The notes below the pieces were generated by a model. It searched no databases. It was not told where the DNA came from and saw only the letters and a program-made list of their open reading frames with translations. From the NCBI GenBank assembly GCA_021781515.1, contig JAJXWR010000009.1:1-49220 (forward strand): a stretch of DNA of 49,220 nt. Direction: 5' to 3'. Shown here piece by piece: positions 1 to 8,664 of this stretch; position 1 is the first letter of the stretch; the number at the start of each line of letters is the position of its first letter. Both the position numbers and the translations under genes were made by a program. This stretch comes from Pseudomonadota bacterium. GTDB taxonomy: Bacteria; Pseudomonadota; Gammaproteobacteria; Pseudomonadales; Moraxellaceae.

Positions 1-90
1 CACGGGTTGACCTACGTTGCCGTGGCTACATTGTCCCTGGAGCTTCACACGATTCCGTTACCAGAATCGCATGTCCAGGTAGGGAACTGA
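1..90 (+). CDS. C-terminal tail of an unknown ORF cut by the window edge
   Basis: Frame 1 is open from base 1 to a TGA at 88-90 and encodes 29 residues ending PLPESHVQVGN. The composition looks protein-like, but I recognise no family. The frame could also be chance, since 29 codons is short. No start is visible because the gene would begin outside the window. Confidence 0.25.
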   Translation, partial: HGLTYVAVATLSLELHTIPLPESHVQVGN

Positions 91-168
91 TGGTGATACA
101 TCAGGTTATGTCGTATTGTTCATATAATCAAACGTATAACAGAAAATAGTGCAACCTCAGGTCGCACC

Positions 169-215
169 GCTCACCACATGGCTAAAGCCAGGGGCTTGCG
201 CTCACACTTTGGTCA
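169..215 (-). mobile_element. IS200/IS605-like terminal hairpin, solo copy
   Basis: Read on the minus strand, this 47-bp segment is identical at 46 of 47 positions to 25417-25463. Its core, CCCCTGGCTTTAGCCATG, folds into a short imperfect hairpin (CCTGGCT / AGCCATGG type). Such subterminal palindromes are typical of IS200/IS605 ends. No transposase frame is attached here, so this is a solo end, an IS-derived MITE-like piece or a decayed element. The assignment rests on the hairpin and on the second copy lying next to tnpA/tnpB relics. Confidence 0.55.
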
Positions 216-310
216 ATCGGGATAATGAAAACCAGACTCATTATCAGTTTGCGGATGCGATCAACCTGAATCGATATCATTTGTTGTTGGTGGGTATTAA
301 ATGGTGGTGA
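212..310 (+). pseudogene. C-terminal fragment of an unknown protein beside the IS end
   Basis: An open frame runs out of the IS-like end and stops at TGA 308-310. Its last residues are NLNRYHLLLVGIKWW. The alternating hydrophobic pattern and terminal aromatic residue resemble the last strand of an outer-membrane beta-barrel, but this is only an inference. It would fit a gene truncated by the mobile element. The frame is short and has no start of its own. Confidence 0.25.
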
Positions 311-355
311 GCTTGAGTCGGGGTGAATAGTACCACTCGTGACTGGTTGCAACCG

Positions 356-388
356 CCACTGTCATTTTTTGCGAAAAAACGACAGTGG
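356..388. terminator. Long hairpin downstream of the lipoprotein gene
   Basis: A 33-nt inverted repeat has arms CCACTGTC and GACAGTGG, one A/C mismatch, then six T/A pairs closing on a GCG loop. It lies 18 nt past the minus-strand lipoprotein stop. There is no T tract after the stem on either strand, so it is not a canonical intrinsic terminator. An mRNA 3'-end stabiliser or an attenuator is equally possible. Confidence 0.4.
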
Positions 389-406
389 CAATTCGTGCTT
401 GATAAG

Positions 407-2539
407 TTAACAATTGGGAGTGCTTATTGGACAGACATTGGCTTTTAAGGCATTTAACGCTGTAGTATTCAGGAACAGTAACGGCGTTGTATTAAATTTC
501 GACTGGTAATTGGAAAAAGAAGCGCCGAAAAATACTGTTCCCGTTGAGCTTACAGAAAAAATAGGCGAGACGGAGGCATTACCAAAAGGACTCAAGGCGG
601 GTAGCTGGCTGATCAGGCTGACGATGCTTGTTGGTAATGTGAGTGTCAGTATCTGTGGGGTGCCGGTTGAAATGGTATAGGTTCCTGTGTAAACCTGTGA
701 ACTGTTACTAGGAGTGAAGGGGCTCGCAGTAGTTGGACTTCCGGAATAGGAATTAATGGTAAATGAACCTGAGTTATTGGTGGTGGGACCGAACTGCAGG
801 TAAACTGAGGTGACTGGTGTGGTTGAGGTGATTGAGGTGGAAGTAGAGCTGAAATTGCTATAGAGATACAGTTGATTGCCGGAGCCATTGGCAAAAGTCG
901 AGATTAAAGCGGCTAATGACGTGCTCGTTACGGGTGTGCTGCTCAAGGTACCGTTGACGAGTGCCTGGTTGCCCGCATCGTAAAATAGCATATTCATTAC
1001 AGGCAACGTGGCATTGCTTGGAATGGCAATGCTATAAGCTGTTGAACCGGAGGGGAAGGTGTTAGTGGATGTAGACGTAATATTAAAGGCATTTGTCAGG
1101 GTAGTGCCAGGGCCAGTGCCAGTGTTAGTCGCAGAGGCTAGATACGTAGACAATACATTGAATTCTGATTGACCACCCAGATCAATGCTCGACAGCGTAA
1201 CCGGTATCCCTGAACCATAAACCACCTGGTTACCGATGGTGGCCCCTTCGGCAATAGAATTAGTGTTATTGGAACTGCTGACAATGAAATTTTGCAGATC
1301 CAATCCATTGCCTATAAACGCAGTATCAAGAAGCAGACTGGAGTCGGGTACCCAAGTAGTTCCGATCAGGGTTTCTCCGGGAATGGGTGGAAGCGAGGGC
1401 GAGGAAGAAGACGTTGTTGATGCGACAAATTTGTTTTGTGTGGGGCTGTAGACATACGCAGCCGTAGTGCCATCACCTTGGCTGTTGATACTATTGGAAA
1501 GGTAGGCAGGCTGAGAACTTGTACTGCTACTGCTACTGTCTAATACCATGCCTACCGAATAAGTACCGTTCAGTGTGGAAATAATCGAACTGTTTAGCGG
1601 CTGGGCTGCGGTGTTGGCTTGCGCTAGGACTGCAGTAACGTTACTGGGTGTGATCGGTGTTGAACTGACAGTAATTTTGCTGGGGTCAACAGGTGTTGTC
1701 AATCCCGTCAGTTTTTGCGTAATCGGGGTCAAGTTGGATTCAATGGTGGAGGCGGCCAATAGCGTGGCATCTTTAATTTGCGTTAAATTGGGGGTAGTAC
1801 CCAGCGCAGCAGCCACCTGGCCACTGATGACACCGAACTGATAGGCGGCCGTAATGCCCAGATTTTGCAGGAACTGGTTGTTGTTGCCGGTGGTGGTGTA
1901 ATCGGCTGTTAATTGCTGTGCTGTAATGTTGTTACCCACCAAGGTGGCGATGGTACTGGCGGCGGCGGTCGGGCTGATGCCGAGGGCATAAACCTGCTGA
2001 GCAATCAACGTGGTCAGTGGCGAAATATTAATAGTGAAACTGGAAGGGCTTGCTGATTTACGTTGTGCCTGCGGTATGGCTGAAGATTTGGCATGCACGT
2101 TCATCGCCTGCAGACTGACTCCTCCTGAAGACGTGACGCTAAAAGAAGTGGCCAGTTGATGGGCTGCAATGGATTTTTGGCTGACCGGATCGGTATAAGT
2201 CGGAATATTCGCCACCAGTTGCGCCGTGGGGTTGATGACTATGCCGGTCAAGGTGTATTTTCCGCTATCGCCGATGGGTACTGGGGTGCTGTTACTATCG
2301 CAGGTTAGTGTGGCGGAGGAACTCAGGCACACTGTTGCCCCTGATGCCCCTGAAACTCCAGTATTTTCAATAACCACGCCGGTTAAGGTATATGTGGTTC
2401 CTGTATTTCCTGTGTTTCCTGTGTTTGAAGCAGAAGAATTACTGCTGGAACTGCTGGAGCCACCACCACAGGCGCCTAGTCCCAGTACACAAAAACACAG
2501 AATAAGTGATTGTTGCAGATGACTTGTTGAGTGCTTCAT
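407..2539 (-). CDS. Large Ser/Thr-rich surface or periplasmic lipoprotein
   Basis: The 710-residue product begins with a lipoprotein signal: MKHS start, hydrophobic stretch LILCFCVLGL, lipobox LGAC (Cys24), then a GGGSSSSSSNSS linker. Lipidation and export are therefore expected. Residues about 48-110 resemble the small beta domains (GATVCL... GKYTLTGI) found in bacterial lipoproteins of this build. A short segment near 170 (INISPLTTLIAQQVYALG) precedes helical sequence, and the remaining 450 residues are Ser/Thr/Asn-rich and probably beta-structured. I recognise no catalytic motif. An AAGGAAGG ribosome site lies about 8 nt before the ATG at 2539. The gene follows the Bat operon on the same strand with a 124-bp gap that holds a hairpin, so it probably has its own promoter. 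It and the lipoprotein at 24424-25275 both lie next to the two IS-like ends. Confidence 0.8.
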   Translation of the reverse strand: MKHSTSHLQQSLILCFCVLGLGACGGGSSSSSSNSSASNTGNTGNTGTTYTLTGVVIENTGVSGASGATVCLSSSATLTCDSNSTPVPIGDSGKYTLTGIVINPTAQLVANIPTYTDPVSQKSIAAHQLATSFSVTSSGGVSLQAMNVHAKSSAIPQAQRKSASPSSFTINISPLTTLIAQQVYALGISPTAAASTIATLVGNNITAQQLTADYTTTGNNNQFLQNLGITAAYQFGVISGQVAAALGTTPNLTQIKDATLLAASTIESNLTPITQKLTGLTTPVDPSKITVSSTPITPSNVTAVLAQANTAAQPLNSSIISTLNGTYSVGMVLDSSSSSTSSQPAYLSNSINSQGDGTTAAYVYSPTQNKFVASTTSSSSPSLPPIPGETLIGTTWVPDSSLLLDTAFIGNGLDLQNFIVSSSNNTNSIAEGATIGNQVVYGSGIPVTLSSIDLGGQSEFNVLSTYLASATNTGTGPGTTLTNAFNITSTSTNTFPSGSTAYSIAIPSNATLPVMNMLFYDAGNQALVNGTLSSTPVTSTSLAALISTFANGSGNQLYLYSNFSSTSTSITSTTPVTSVYLQFGPTTNNSGSFTINSYSGSPTTASPFTPSNSSQVYTGTYTISTGTPQILTLTLPTSIVSLISQLPALSPFGNASVSPIFSVSSTGTVFFGASFSNYQSKFNTTPLLFLNTTALNALKANVCPISTPNC

Positions 2540-2644
2540 AGGATGCCCTTCCTTTGGGAAAAATGACTGTAATTACGGTATATAGTGTAACCTCAGTGCG
2601 TGCAGATTATAAAAAAAAATTTATGAATTTTTTTTCAGGAGCAA

Positions 2645-2662
2645 TGCCGGCCGTTGCCGGCA
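2645..2662 (-). terminator. Hairpin immediately after the batD stop
   Basis: A perfect 7-bp stem (TGCCGGC / GCCGGCA) with a 4-nt loop begins two bases after the batD stop codon. Further downstream on the minus strand lies an A/T stem (A8TT...AAT8, roughly 2609-2632) ending in a T tract. The pair plausibly terminates the Bat operon, although the T run does not directly follow the GC stem. Confidence 0.45.
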
Positions 2663-2663
2663 A

Positions 2664-4586
2664 TCAGGAATAGAGGTCAGGGGGTAGGGGATCGGGGGCA
2701 GTGGACGGAGAAGGGGGCAGTGGTGGAAGTGTCTGTAGTACGCTGGCCAGTTCTTGACCCCGCCACTGCGTCGTAGTGCCATAACAGGCGGCATCCAGTT
2801 GCAAAACTTGTTGTTTTTGTTCCTCCGTTAAACGACTGAGCAGGGTATCCAGCGTGAGTGGGCTGGAAAGCTTCCAGTGCAGTTGCGCCCAGTGCAGTAA
2901 GGCTTGGCGGGCCTGGGTGCATTGATCAGTCAGGCAGTAGTGGAGAAACTGCTGGCGGGCTGCTTTGGCGTTGCGTGGAGGTTCCGGCAAAATAGCGGCG
3001 GAATGCCTAGGGGCAACGGATGCTGTGTGGAGTGTAGTGCTTGAGGTGGTGATTGCCGTAGTGTTACAACGTTGTCGCCGGTACCATCCTATTGTTCCCA
3101 ACAGACTGCCTAACCAGCCCAGTCCCAGCGCCATGCTGAGATAAACCCAACGGTTAGTGGAACCAGGTTGGTGCCCAGGAGTCGAACAGTTCAGCGGCGG
3201 GTGTTGCGAAGCCGTATTTCCCAGGGTGCCAGGGGGGCTTATGGAGGCGGCGTTGCCGGAGGTGCTGGTGGCAGCAGCCTCCGCCTGAATCTGTAGCGTC
3301 TGCTCTGGAAGGCGAATGACCGCTGGTTGACCCGTTTGGGTATTCCACCAGGAAATCTGTTGTTGCGGCAGGGTATAGGTACCGGCCTGTGAGGCAATTA
3401 AGGCGATGTCCTGATCACGGGTGCCTCGCACGGTGTTGCCCTGGGGTTGAGTATCGAGTTTGGGGGGATCTGGATAATGCTGAATCTGGGCGGGCATGGC
3501 CGTAAAATTTGACAGATCCGGCAAGGCCTCGGCCGTTAACCCCGTGGCTTCTTCATGCACGTGCACGGTGACCGGATCGCCGGGGTGCAAGGCGCTCAGG
3601 TTTTTTGGCCAATGCACTTGCACGTTGAAGGCGGCTGCCGGGAGCAGCGCTGCGCCTTGAGCAGTTTGTGGCCAGGGACGTACTGACAGGTGGATGGGAT
3701 CGCCTTGCCGGTGCAGGGGATGCAACATGCCAAAGGCCGAACCGAAGGCCCCCGGGCCAAACAGTGAGGACAGATTGTTATCCTGAACTTGCGCTTCCAG
3801 GACGGGACCTGGCAATTCCAGTTCGCCTGGTTTTTGCGGAATCAACAGGTACTGCCGCTGAATGACCTGATAGTTTTGTCCTTGCACGGTTTCCTGGAAC
3901 TGCTGATCCTTGCCGAAATCGCGTACCAGCACATCGGCAGTGGCCGCTAGATCCAGGCTGGCCTGGTACAGGGGGGCACGGGTATGGATCTGCACGGTCA
4001 GTAACACCGCTGCCTGTGTATAAGGGGTGCGTTGATCCAGCGTTTCACTGATGGAAAGTTCTGGCACCGACGCCGATGGCTGTGCCGGTGCTGGTGCGCC
4101 GGGGGGATTCATGCTGGTACCCGGAATCTGCGTCGGCGCACTGGGGGGAGGTCCAGAAGGCGGTGTTGTTGTGCCGACATACAGTTGCAGCGGCTGCGAG
4201 ATTTCCTTGCCCCAGCGTAAAGGTGGAATACGCAGCGTACCTGTATGCCGCGGGATCAGGGTCAATTGAATTTCAGTACGCTGGATCATGCTCCCATTGA
4301 TGATTTGCAGGGTGGTTCCGCGGTTTTGTTCCTGAATGATAAAATTTTGCTGCAAAGGCTGCAGATCCGGATCATCGGAAATATGTTGATCTTCACTTAA
4401 GGTCAGGGTGCAACTGTCATTGGGGCCAATCGCCGTGGGGTTAATCTCTGCGCTGAAAGTGGCAAAGGCCAGCGGTGCATTCCCCAGACCGATAAAAATC
4501 AGCGCCAAGGCCAGTGACTGGCACAGGCGCTGAGACCAACGGTGTAGGCGGGAATGGACGCGTGGTGTAATGGTGGTATGCGACAT
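2664..4586 (-). CDS. batD: BatD-type (oxygen tolerance) membrane-anchored protein
   Basis: This 640-residue protein has an N-terminal signal or anchor (about residues 20-43, ending AFATFSAEI), a long periplasmic beta-rich region of the BatD type, Pro-rich linkers, and a single transmembrane segment near residue 480 (YLSMALGLGWLGSLLGTIGW). A cytoplasmic helical tail of about 140 residues follows. Family identity comes from this build and from its place as last gene of a moxR/DUF58/DUF4381/vWA/vWA/TPR series, the usual order in gammaproteobacteria. BatD is thought to act with the vWA proteins at the inner membrane in envelope stress or aerotolerance. Its biochemical role is unknown. The ATG at 4586 lies 2 nt after the TPR gene stop, so translation is probably coupled. 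Confidence 0.82.
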   Translation of the reverse strand: MSHTTITPRVHSRLHRWSQRLCQSLALALIFIGLGNAPLAFATFSAEINPTAIGPNDSCTLTLSEDQHISDDPDLQPLQQNFIIQEQNRGTTLQIINGSMIQRTEIQLTLIPRHTGTLRIPPLRWGKEISQPLQLYVGTTTPPSGPPPSAPTQIPGTSMNPPGAPAPAQPSASVPELSISETLDQRTPYTQAAVLLTVQIHTRAPLYQASLDLAATADVLVRDFGKDQQFQETVQGQNYQVIQRQYLLIPQKPGELELPGPVLEAQVQDNNLSSLFGPGAFGSAFGMLHPLHRQGDPIHLSVRPWPQTAQGAALLPAAAFNVQVHWPKNLSALHPGDPVTVHVHEEATGLTAEALPDLSNFTAMPAQIQHYPDPPKLDTQPQGNTVRGTRDQDIALIASQAGTYTLPQQQISWWNTQTGQPAVIRLPEQTLQIQAEAAATSTSGNAASISPPGTLGNTASQHPPLNCSTPGHQPGSTNRWVYLSMALGLGWLGSLLGTIGWYRRQRCNTTAITTSSTTLHTASVAPRHSAAILPEPPRNAKAARQQFLHYCLTDQCTQARQALLHWAQLHWKLSSPLTLDTLLSRLTEEQKQQVLQLDAACYGTTTQWRGQELASVLQTLPPLPPSPSTAPDPLPPDLYS

Positions 4587-4588
4587 GA

Positions 4589-5332
4589 CTAGTGGTCCTG
4601 AGGCGGATTGTCAGCGTGCCGGGCCTGATATTCCAGGAGAAATTTCTGCTGTAACAGACTGCCAGGATGCGCAGGCAGGCTACGCAGCCATTGTTGCTCT
4701 TCACGTTGCAGATCACTTTGCGGCGTTACGGGCTGTACGGGAGCCGGAGTAGAAGGCGTGGCAGGGTTTCTTGAGAGAGAACCGGGTGTCTGTGGGCTGG
4801 ACGCCTGGGACTTTGCCGTATCAGTGGGGGTGGCGGCTGCGTTTTTTTGCGGCTGCTGTGTTGGCTGAGCGGAATCTTTGTGTGGAGATTGCTGCGGTGA
4901 CGACGCTGACTGGCCAGTGGATGTATTGGAACGGGAAGGCGGTGATGCTGGCGGCAGGTGTTTTTTGACCAGTTGCAGATTATATTGGGCATTTGCTAAA
5001 TGAGGTGTCAGTTTTAATGCCTGCTGATAAGCGGCAATCGCTCCCTGCAAATCTCCGGCATGGGCCAGCGCATTACCACGATTGTAATTGGCCTGGGCGG
5101 TTTTTTCATTGTTCAGGACGCGGGCGGCATCGGCATATTGCCCGGCCTGACTGAGTGCGTAGGCTCGGCGCAGCGGATCCTTATAGATTCTGGCGGCCGC
5201 CAGTGGCTGATGTTGCTGCAGTAGACGGTCACCTTGTTGCTCTGAATTAAGCCACAGTGGTGAAAAGAGCGCACCGGCGACGCTGGAAGCGCTGATGAGC
5301 AGTAAAAGGAGACCGATAAAAAAACACTTCAT
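4589..5332 (-). CDS. batC: TPR protein of the Bat operon
   Basis: I place the start at the ATG at 5332, giving 247 residues. It forms an ATGA overlap with the batB stop (5329-5331) and sits 8 nt after GGGA. A GTG two codons upstream is less well placed. The protein has a signal or anchor helix (FFIGLLLLLISASSVAGALF), then tetratricopeptide helices about residues 35-115 (for example NYNRGNALAHAGDLQGAIAA), then a low-complexity Ser/Pro/Gln tail. TPRs mediate protein contacts, here presumably with BatA, BatB or BatD in the periplasm. The long Q/S/P linker before the C-terminal helix is unremarkable for the family. Confidence 0.8.
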   Translation of the reverse strand: MKCFFIGLLLLLISASSVAGALFSPLWLNSEQQGDRLLQQHQPLAAARIYKDPLRRAYALSQAGQYADAARVLNNEKTAQANYNRGNALAHAGDLQGAIAAYQQALKLTPHLANAQYNLQLVKKHLPPASPPSRSNTSTGQSASSPQQSPHKDSAQPTQQPQKNAAATPTDTAKSQASSPQTPGSLSRNPATPSTPAPVQPVTPQSDLQREEQQWLRSLPAHPGSLLQQKFLLEYQARHADNPPQDH

Positions 5333-6297
5333 AGCCACGATCCCACATACGTCGCTGCAAGGGCAATGAGCGCTGGCAATAGCCAGATACCGTCGTTGTT
5401 ACGTCCAGTAGCCACAGGGTTGAGGGGCGGTGCGGTGGTATCACCCTGCGGATGTGCCTGCAGGTGCCGCAATAATGGTTCCAGGTGATGTATGTCTGTA
5501 TAAACACCTGCACCAGCTTGTGCCAGGGAACGCAACAGCGGCTCCTGGAGATGGCTGATCAACAGTTGTCCCTGAGCGGTGGCCCAGTGACCTTCGGCAT
5601 CCGGCCAGGGTGCACCGCTCGGCGTTCCCACGCCAATCACATCCACTTCGATACCCTGATGGCGCAATTGGGCAATCGTGGTCAGTGATTGATCGGGATC
5701 GTCCAGACCGGCGCTCAGAACGATGAGGTGATGGTGTCCAGGGGCGTGATCCAGCATGCGTTGTGCCCGTTGCAGTGCCGGGTTCAGGCGTTTGCCGCTG
5801 CTTGGCATGATGGCGGGGCTGAGATCCGGCAGAAATTGGCGGATTGTCTGTTGATCTTCTGTCAGCGGACACACGGTATAAGGATCATCGACCCAGGTGA
5901 TCAAGGCGGTGCGGTGATCTTCTGCATGTTGTAGGAGCGTTTCAATGGCATAGCGTGCCTGGGTCGCTCGGTTGGGTGGCAGGTCCGTGGCGTTCATGTC
6001 CGGGGAAAGATTCAGCAGCAGCACCCATGCGGCACTGCTCTGGAACAGTGGTTGTTGTTGTCGGCTCCAGCTGGGCCCGGCCAATGCAAGAATACTCAAG
6101 ATCCAGACGCCGGCGGGCACCAGCCACCAACGCTGCCGTAGTGGGGTGGGGTGGGGTAGCAGCAAACGATCAAGCCACTGTGGAGCCAGTAGTTTGGCCC
6201 AGGACGTTCGGGTCGCCCGTCGATGCAGATAGAACAGGTAGAGACCGCTCAGGGGCAGCAGCCATAACCATTGTGGATAGAGAAAGACCAGAGGCAT
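5329..6297 (-). CDS. batB: vWA-domain inner membrane protein (BatB type) with altered MIDAS
   Basis: The frame is open further upstream, but the ATG at 6297 (MPLVFLYPQW) lies 2 nt after the batA stop and begins the expected membrane helix, so I use it (322 residues). Two N-terminal transmembrane helices (about 8-25 and 58-75) precede a von Willebrand A domain, and a C-terminal helix (WLLPALIALAATYVGSW) follows. The metal-ion site that reads DVSGS in batA is NLSPD here (Asn96, Ser98, Asp100), so classical MIDAS metal binding is probably lost or changed. BatA and BatB normally form a paired vWA set. Here one member appears to keep the metal site and the other does not. Confidence 0.83.
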   Translation of the reverse strand: MPLVFLYPQWLWLLPLSGLYLFYLHRRATRTSWAKLLAPQWLDRLLLPHPTPLRQRWWLVPAGVWILSILALAGPSWSRQQQPLFQSSAAWVLLLNLSPDMNATDLPPNRATQARYAIETLLQHAEDHRTALITWVDDPYTVCPLTEDQQTIRQFLPDLSPAIMPSSGKRLNPALQRAQRMLDHAPGHHHLIVLSAGLDDPDQSLTTIAQLRHQGIEVDVIGVGTPSGAPWPDAEGHWATAQGQLLISHLQEPLLRSLAQAGAGVYTDIHHLEPLLRHLQAHPQGDTTAPPLNPVATGRNNDGIWLLPALIALAATYVGSWL

Positions 6298-6299
6298 TT

Positions 6300-7259
6300 T
6301 CAATATTCCCTGAATGCGGCCAACAGCAGGCTGAGGAGAAGTGCCAGTGCCAGTGGCCAGTAAAAATAGTCTGTTGTCGGTCGGTACCAATGGGCCTGGC
6401 CCGGCACCGGCTCCAGTTGATTGATGCGCTGATAGACCTGAGACAGGGCCTCGGCATCCGTGGCCCGGAAATACAATCCACCGCTCAGGCGGGCAATTGA
6501 TTTCAGGGTGGTCTCATCCAGATCGGTATTGCCGCTTGCACCAAAAAAAGAGTGCTCTACCGGAGCACCGACACCGATGGTGTAGATGCGTAAATGTTCA
6601 TGGGCAGCCAGGCGGGCCGCTTCTTCGGGAGGCATCAGACCAGCATTGTTGCCCCCATCGGTCAAGAGAATCAGTACCATGGGGGATTGGGCGTTATGCG
6701 ATTGCTGCAAGGACTGCCTCTGCTGCAGTGCCAGGCCGATGGCATCGCCAATGGCGGTGGCAGACCCAGCTTCCCCAACGAGGGCTTCTTGCAGAAAACG
6801 GTTGGCAGTTTCAAGATCCTGGGTAAATGGCGATTGCAGATAAGGATGACTGCCAAAAACAATCAAACCGATCTGATCGCCCTCTCGTTGTTTAATAAAG
6901 GTACCAGCCACTTCCTGAACGACCGCCAGTCGAGAGCGGGATCGGGCCATATCCGGAGTGGCCATTGAACCTGACACGTCAATCGCCAGCATAATGAGTC
7001 GCCCGGTTTGAGCAATTGGCCGGGGAGTTCCAAGCCATTGGGGGCGCATGGCCGCCAGTATAAACAATAACCAGAGGAGCAGGCGCAGGCGGTGATACCA
7101 GCGGGGCGCATCATGTGCTGTGGGTGCTTCTGCAGCCATCCCCCGGGCTAAAGGAAAGAAAACAGCCTGATGGATCAGTGGTTGATGCGGCAGCAGGCGA
7201 CGGCTCAGCCAGGGCAGTGGCAGAAACAGCAGCATCCATAGCCAGGCAAAGTGAATCAT
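6300..7259 (-). CDS. batA: vWA-domain inner membrane protein (BatA type)
   Basis: The 319-residue product starts at the ATG at 7259, which overlaps the DUF4381 stop as ATGA. Upstream in-frame sequence would be a spurious extension. Transmembrane helices lie near residues 4-18 and 55-72, followed by a vWA domain with an intact MIDAS, DVSGS at 94-98, and the later LTDGGNNAG loop. A C-terminal transmembrane helix (YFYWPLALALLLSLLLAAF) closes the protein. This is the standard BatA build: a periplasm-facing vWA domain held by flanking helices, with presumed MoxR-dependent assembly or regulation. Confidence 0.87.
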   Translation of the reverse strand: MIHFAWLWMLLFLPLPWLSRRLLPHQPLIHQAVFFPLARGMAAEAPTAHDAPRWYHRLRLLLWLLFILAAMRPQWLGTPRPIAQTGRLIMLAIDVSGSMATPDMARSRSRLAVVQEVAGTFIKQREGDQIGLIVFGSHPYLQSPFTQDLETANRFLQEALVGEAGSATAIGDAIGLALQQRQSLQQSHNAQSPMVLILLTDGGNNAGLMPPEEAARLAAHEHLRIYTIGVGAPVEHSFFGASGNTDLDETTLKSIARLSGGLYFRATDAEALSQVYQRINQLEPVPGQAHWYRPTTDYFYWPLALALLLSLLLAAFREY

Positions 7260-7861
7260 TGGCGATGCCTCATAAACTGCTCGGCAGCAGAGCACCAGAC
7301 GGAGGCCAGTTCAGCGTTGACAGGTGGTTCTCCCCGATAGGCAGAGCGCAGGAAATCGTCGCCCACATTACCTGCAAATGCGATGGCACCGTGGGCTACC
7401 AGAAAATTCAGCCATTTTTCTCCAGAGAGGGCAGCCACCTCCAGAGTTCCATAACGCACCTGCGCATAACGACGTAACAGATGTTCCAGTTCCTGGGCCA
7501 GACAGGGATCCTGCCCCAGTTGCAGTTGTAACTGTTTTAACGTCAGCAGACCCTGTTTTCTGAGGCGAACCTGCGGACGTCGTTGATAATAAAAATACAG
7601 CAGGGCCATGAGGAAAACAGCGATAACTATAACACTGGTCAGCAACAGGTCGGGGGCAGGTGGCCAGAACCCCGCCGCGGGGGGCTGTATATCCGGTCTA
7701 AGTTGCTGTAGCCACGAGGCCGAGGGAATAACGCCAGAACCTGGCTGCACTGGAGCCTCCGTTACTTGAACAAAGCCACTGGCCTGAGCCAGCGGGTCAG
7801 GCCAGTGGCGGCATTGTCTGTTGTCGAAAATTGTTGCAAGGGCAATTGCAGTCGGGTACAC
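7256..7861 (-). CDS. DUF4381 membrane protein of the Bat operon
   Basis: The recognisable part is a single transmembrane helix (LLLTSVIVIAVFLMALLYFY) preceded by a Trp/Pro-rich stretch (GFWPPAPD) and followed by a basic cytoplasmic region, as in DUF4381 proteins, which usually stand between DUF58 and BatA. The start is uncertain. The only ATG (7861) overlaps the DUF58 gene by 100 nt and adds about 50 residues that look unlike the family, yet no ATG, GTG or TTG with a good ribosome site is seen closer to the DUF58 stop at 7762. The mature core is probably about 150 residues. Function unknown. Confidence 0.72.
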   Translation of the reverse strand: MYPTAIALATIFDNRQCRHWPDPLAQASGFVQVTEAPVQPGSGVIPSASWLQQLRPDIQPPAAGFWPPAPDLLLTSVIVIAVFLMALLYFYYQRRPQVRLRKQGLLTLKQLQLQLGQDPCLAQELEHLLRRYAQVRYGTLEVAALSGEKWLNFLVAHGAIAFAGNVGDDFLRSAYRGEPPVNAELASVWCSAAEQFMRHRQ

Positions 7862-8664
7862 AGTGACTGTAACTGCTGTTGCCTGCCAAGCCAGCGGGCG
7901 GGCCAGCGGACCCTGCTGCGCTGGCCACTCCAGATCTGGATTGCTCCTGGAATACCGAGCGCATAGTGTCCGTTAGGCAGACCATGCCGCTCCAGCGGAT
8001 CACTGATACTCAGCAGATGTGGGTGTGACCATTGATGCAATTGCGTCAGGAGGGAGGCCAACTCTGGATCATCATCCAGCCAGTCACTCAGCAGTAACAA
8101 CAGACTGCCACTGGAGACTAAGGGTACCAGGCGTTTTAAGGTCTGTGAAAATGCCGTGGTACTCGGCGGTTGCACGACAACCGGCTGTCGCTCCACCAGT
8201 AATTGCAGCAGCGGCAAAATGCCTTGCTGCCGAGCGTGTGTCTGCTGGAGATGTGAGGAGTTACCGGAATGAATTAACAACCCGGTGCGGTGTCCTTCCC
8301 GGTGCGCAATCCAGCACAACAGGGCAGCAAGGCGGACGGCCAGGGTGGATTTCAGTTGCAGGCCACTGCCAAAAAACATACTACTGTCGAGGTTGCATAC
8401 GACCCACACCTGGAGATTTTTTTCTTCACGATAAAGTCGGGTGTGTGCCCGTCCGCGGCGGGCGGTGACCCGCCAGTCGATATGCCGTACATCATCGCCG
8501 GCAATATAGGGACGGACTTCCTCGAATTCCAGCCCGCGCCCCCGTTGCCGACTACGTTGTTGCCCATACAGTCTGCCCATGCCAGAGTACTGCGGATTGA
8601 AACTGAGTGTTGCCGCCGGATAACGCAAGGCAATCAGTTCACTCAGGTCAGGCAACAGGTTCAT
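7762..8664 (-). CDS. DUF58 domain protein
   Basis: This 300-residue protein carries the DUF58 signature around residues 44-72 (RGLEFEEVRPY, then GDDVRHIDWRVTARRG). The fold is vWA-like, and the MIDAS-like segment reads NLDSSMFF, which departs from DxSxS. DUF58 proteins nearly always sit directly after moxR and are believed to cooperate with the MoxR ATPase. The ATG at 8664 overlaps the moxR stop as ATGA, which strongly supports the start and translational coupling. Confidence 0.87.
   Translation of the reverse strand: MNLLPDLSELIALRYPAATLSFNPQYSGMGRLYGQQRSRQRGRGLEFEEVRPYIAGDDVRHIDWRVTARRGRAHTRLYREEKNLQVWVVCNLDSSMFFGSGLQLKSTLAVRLAALLCWIAHREGHRTGLLIHSGNSSHLQQTHARQQGILPLLQLLVERQPVVVQPPSTTAFSQTLKRLVPLVSSGSLLLLLSDWLDDDPELASLLTQLHQWSHPHLLSISDPLERHGLPNGHYALGIPGAIQIWSGQRSRVRWPARWLGRQQQLQSLCTRLQLPLQQFSTTDNAATGLTRWLRPVALFK

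Noticed and set aside
5955-6500. 181-codon plus-strand frame across batA/batB
   Set aside because: It is antisense to two well-supported vWA genes, has no ribosome site, and its residues mirror the GC pattern of the true frames.
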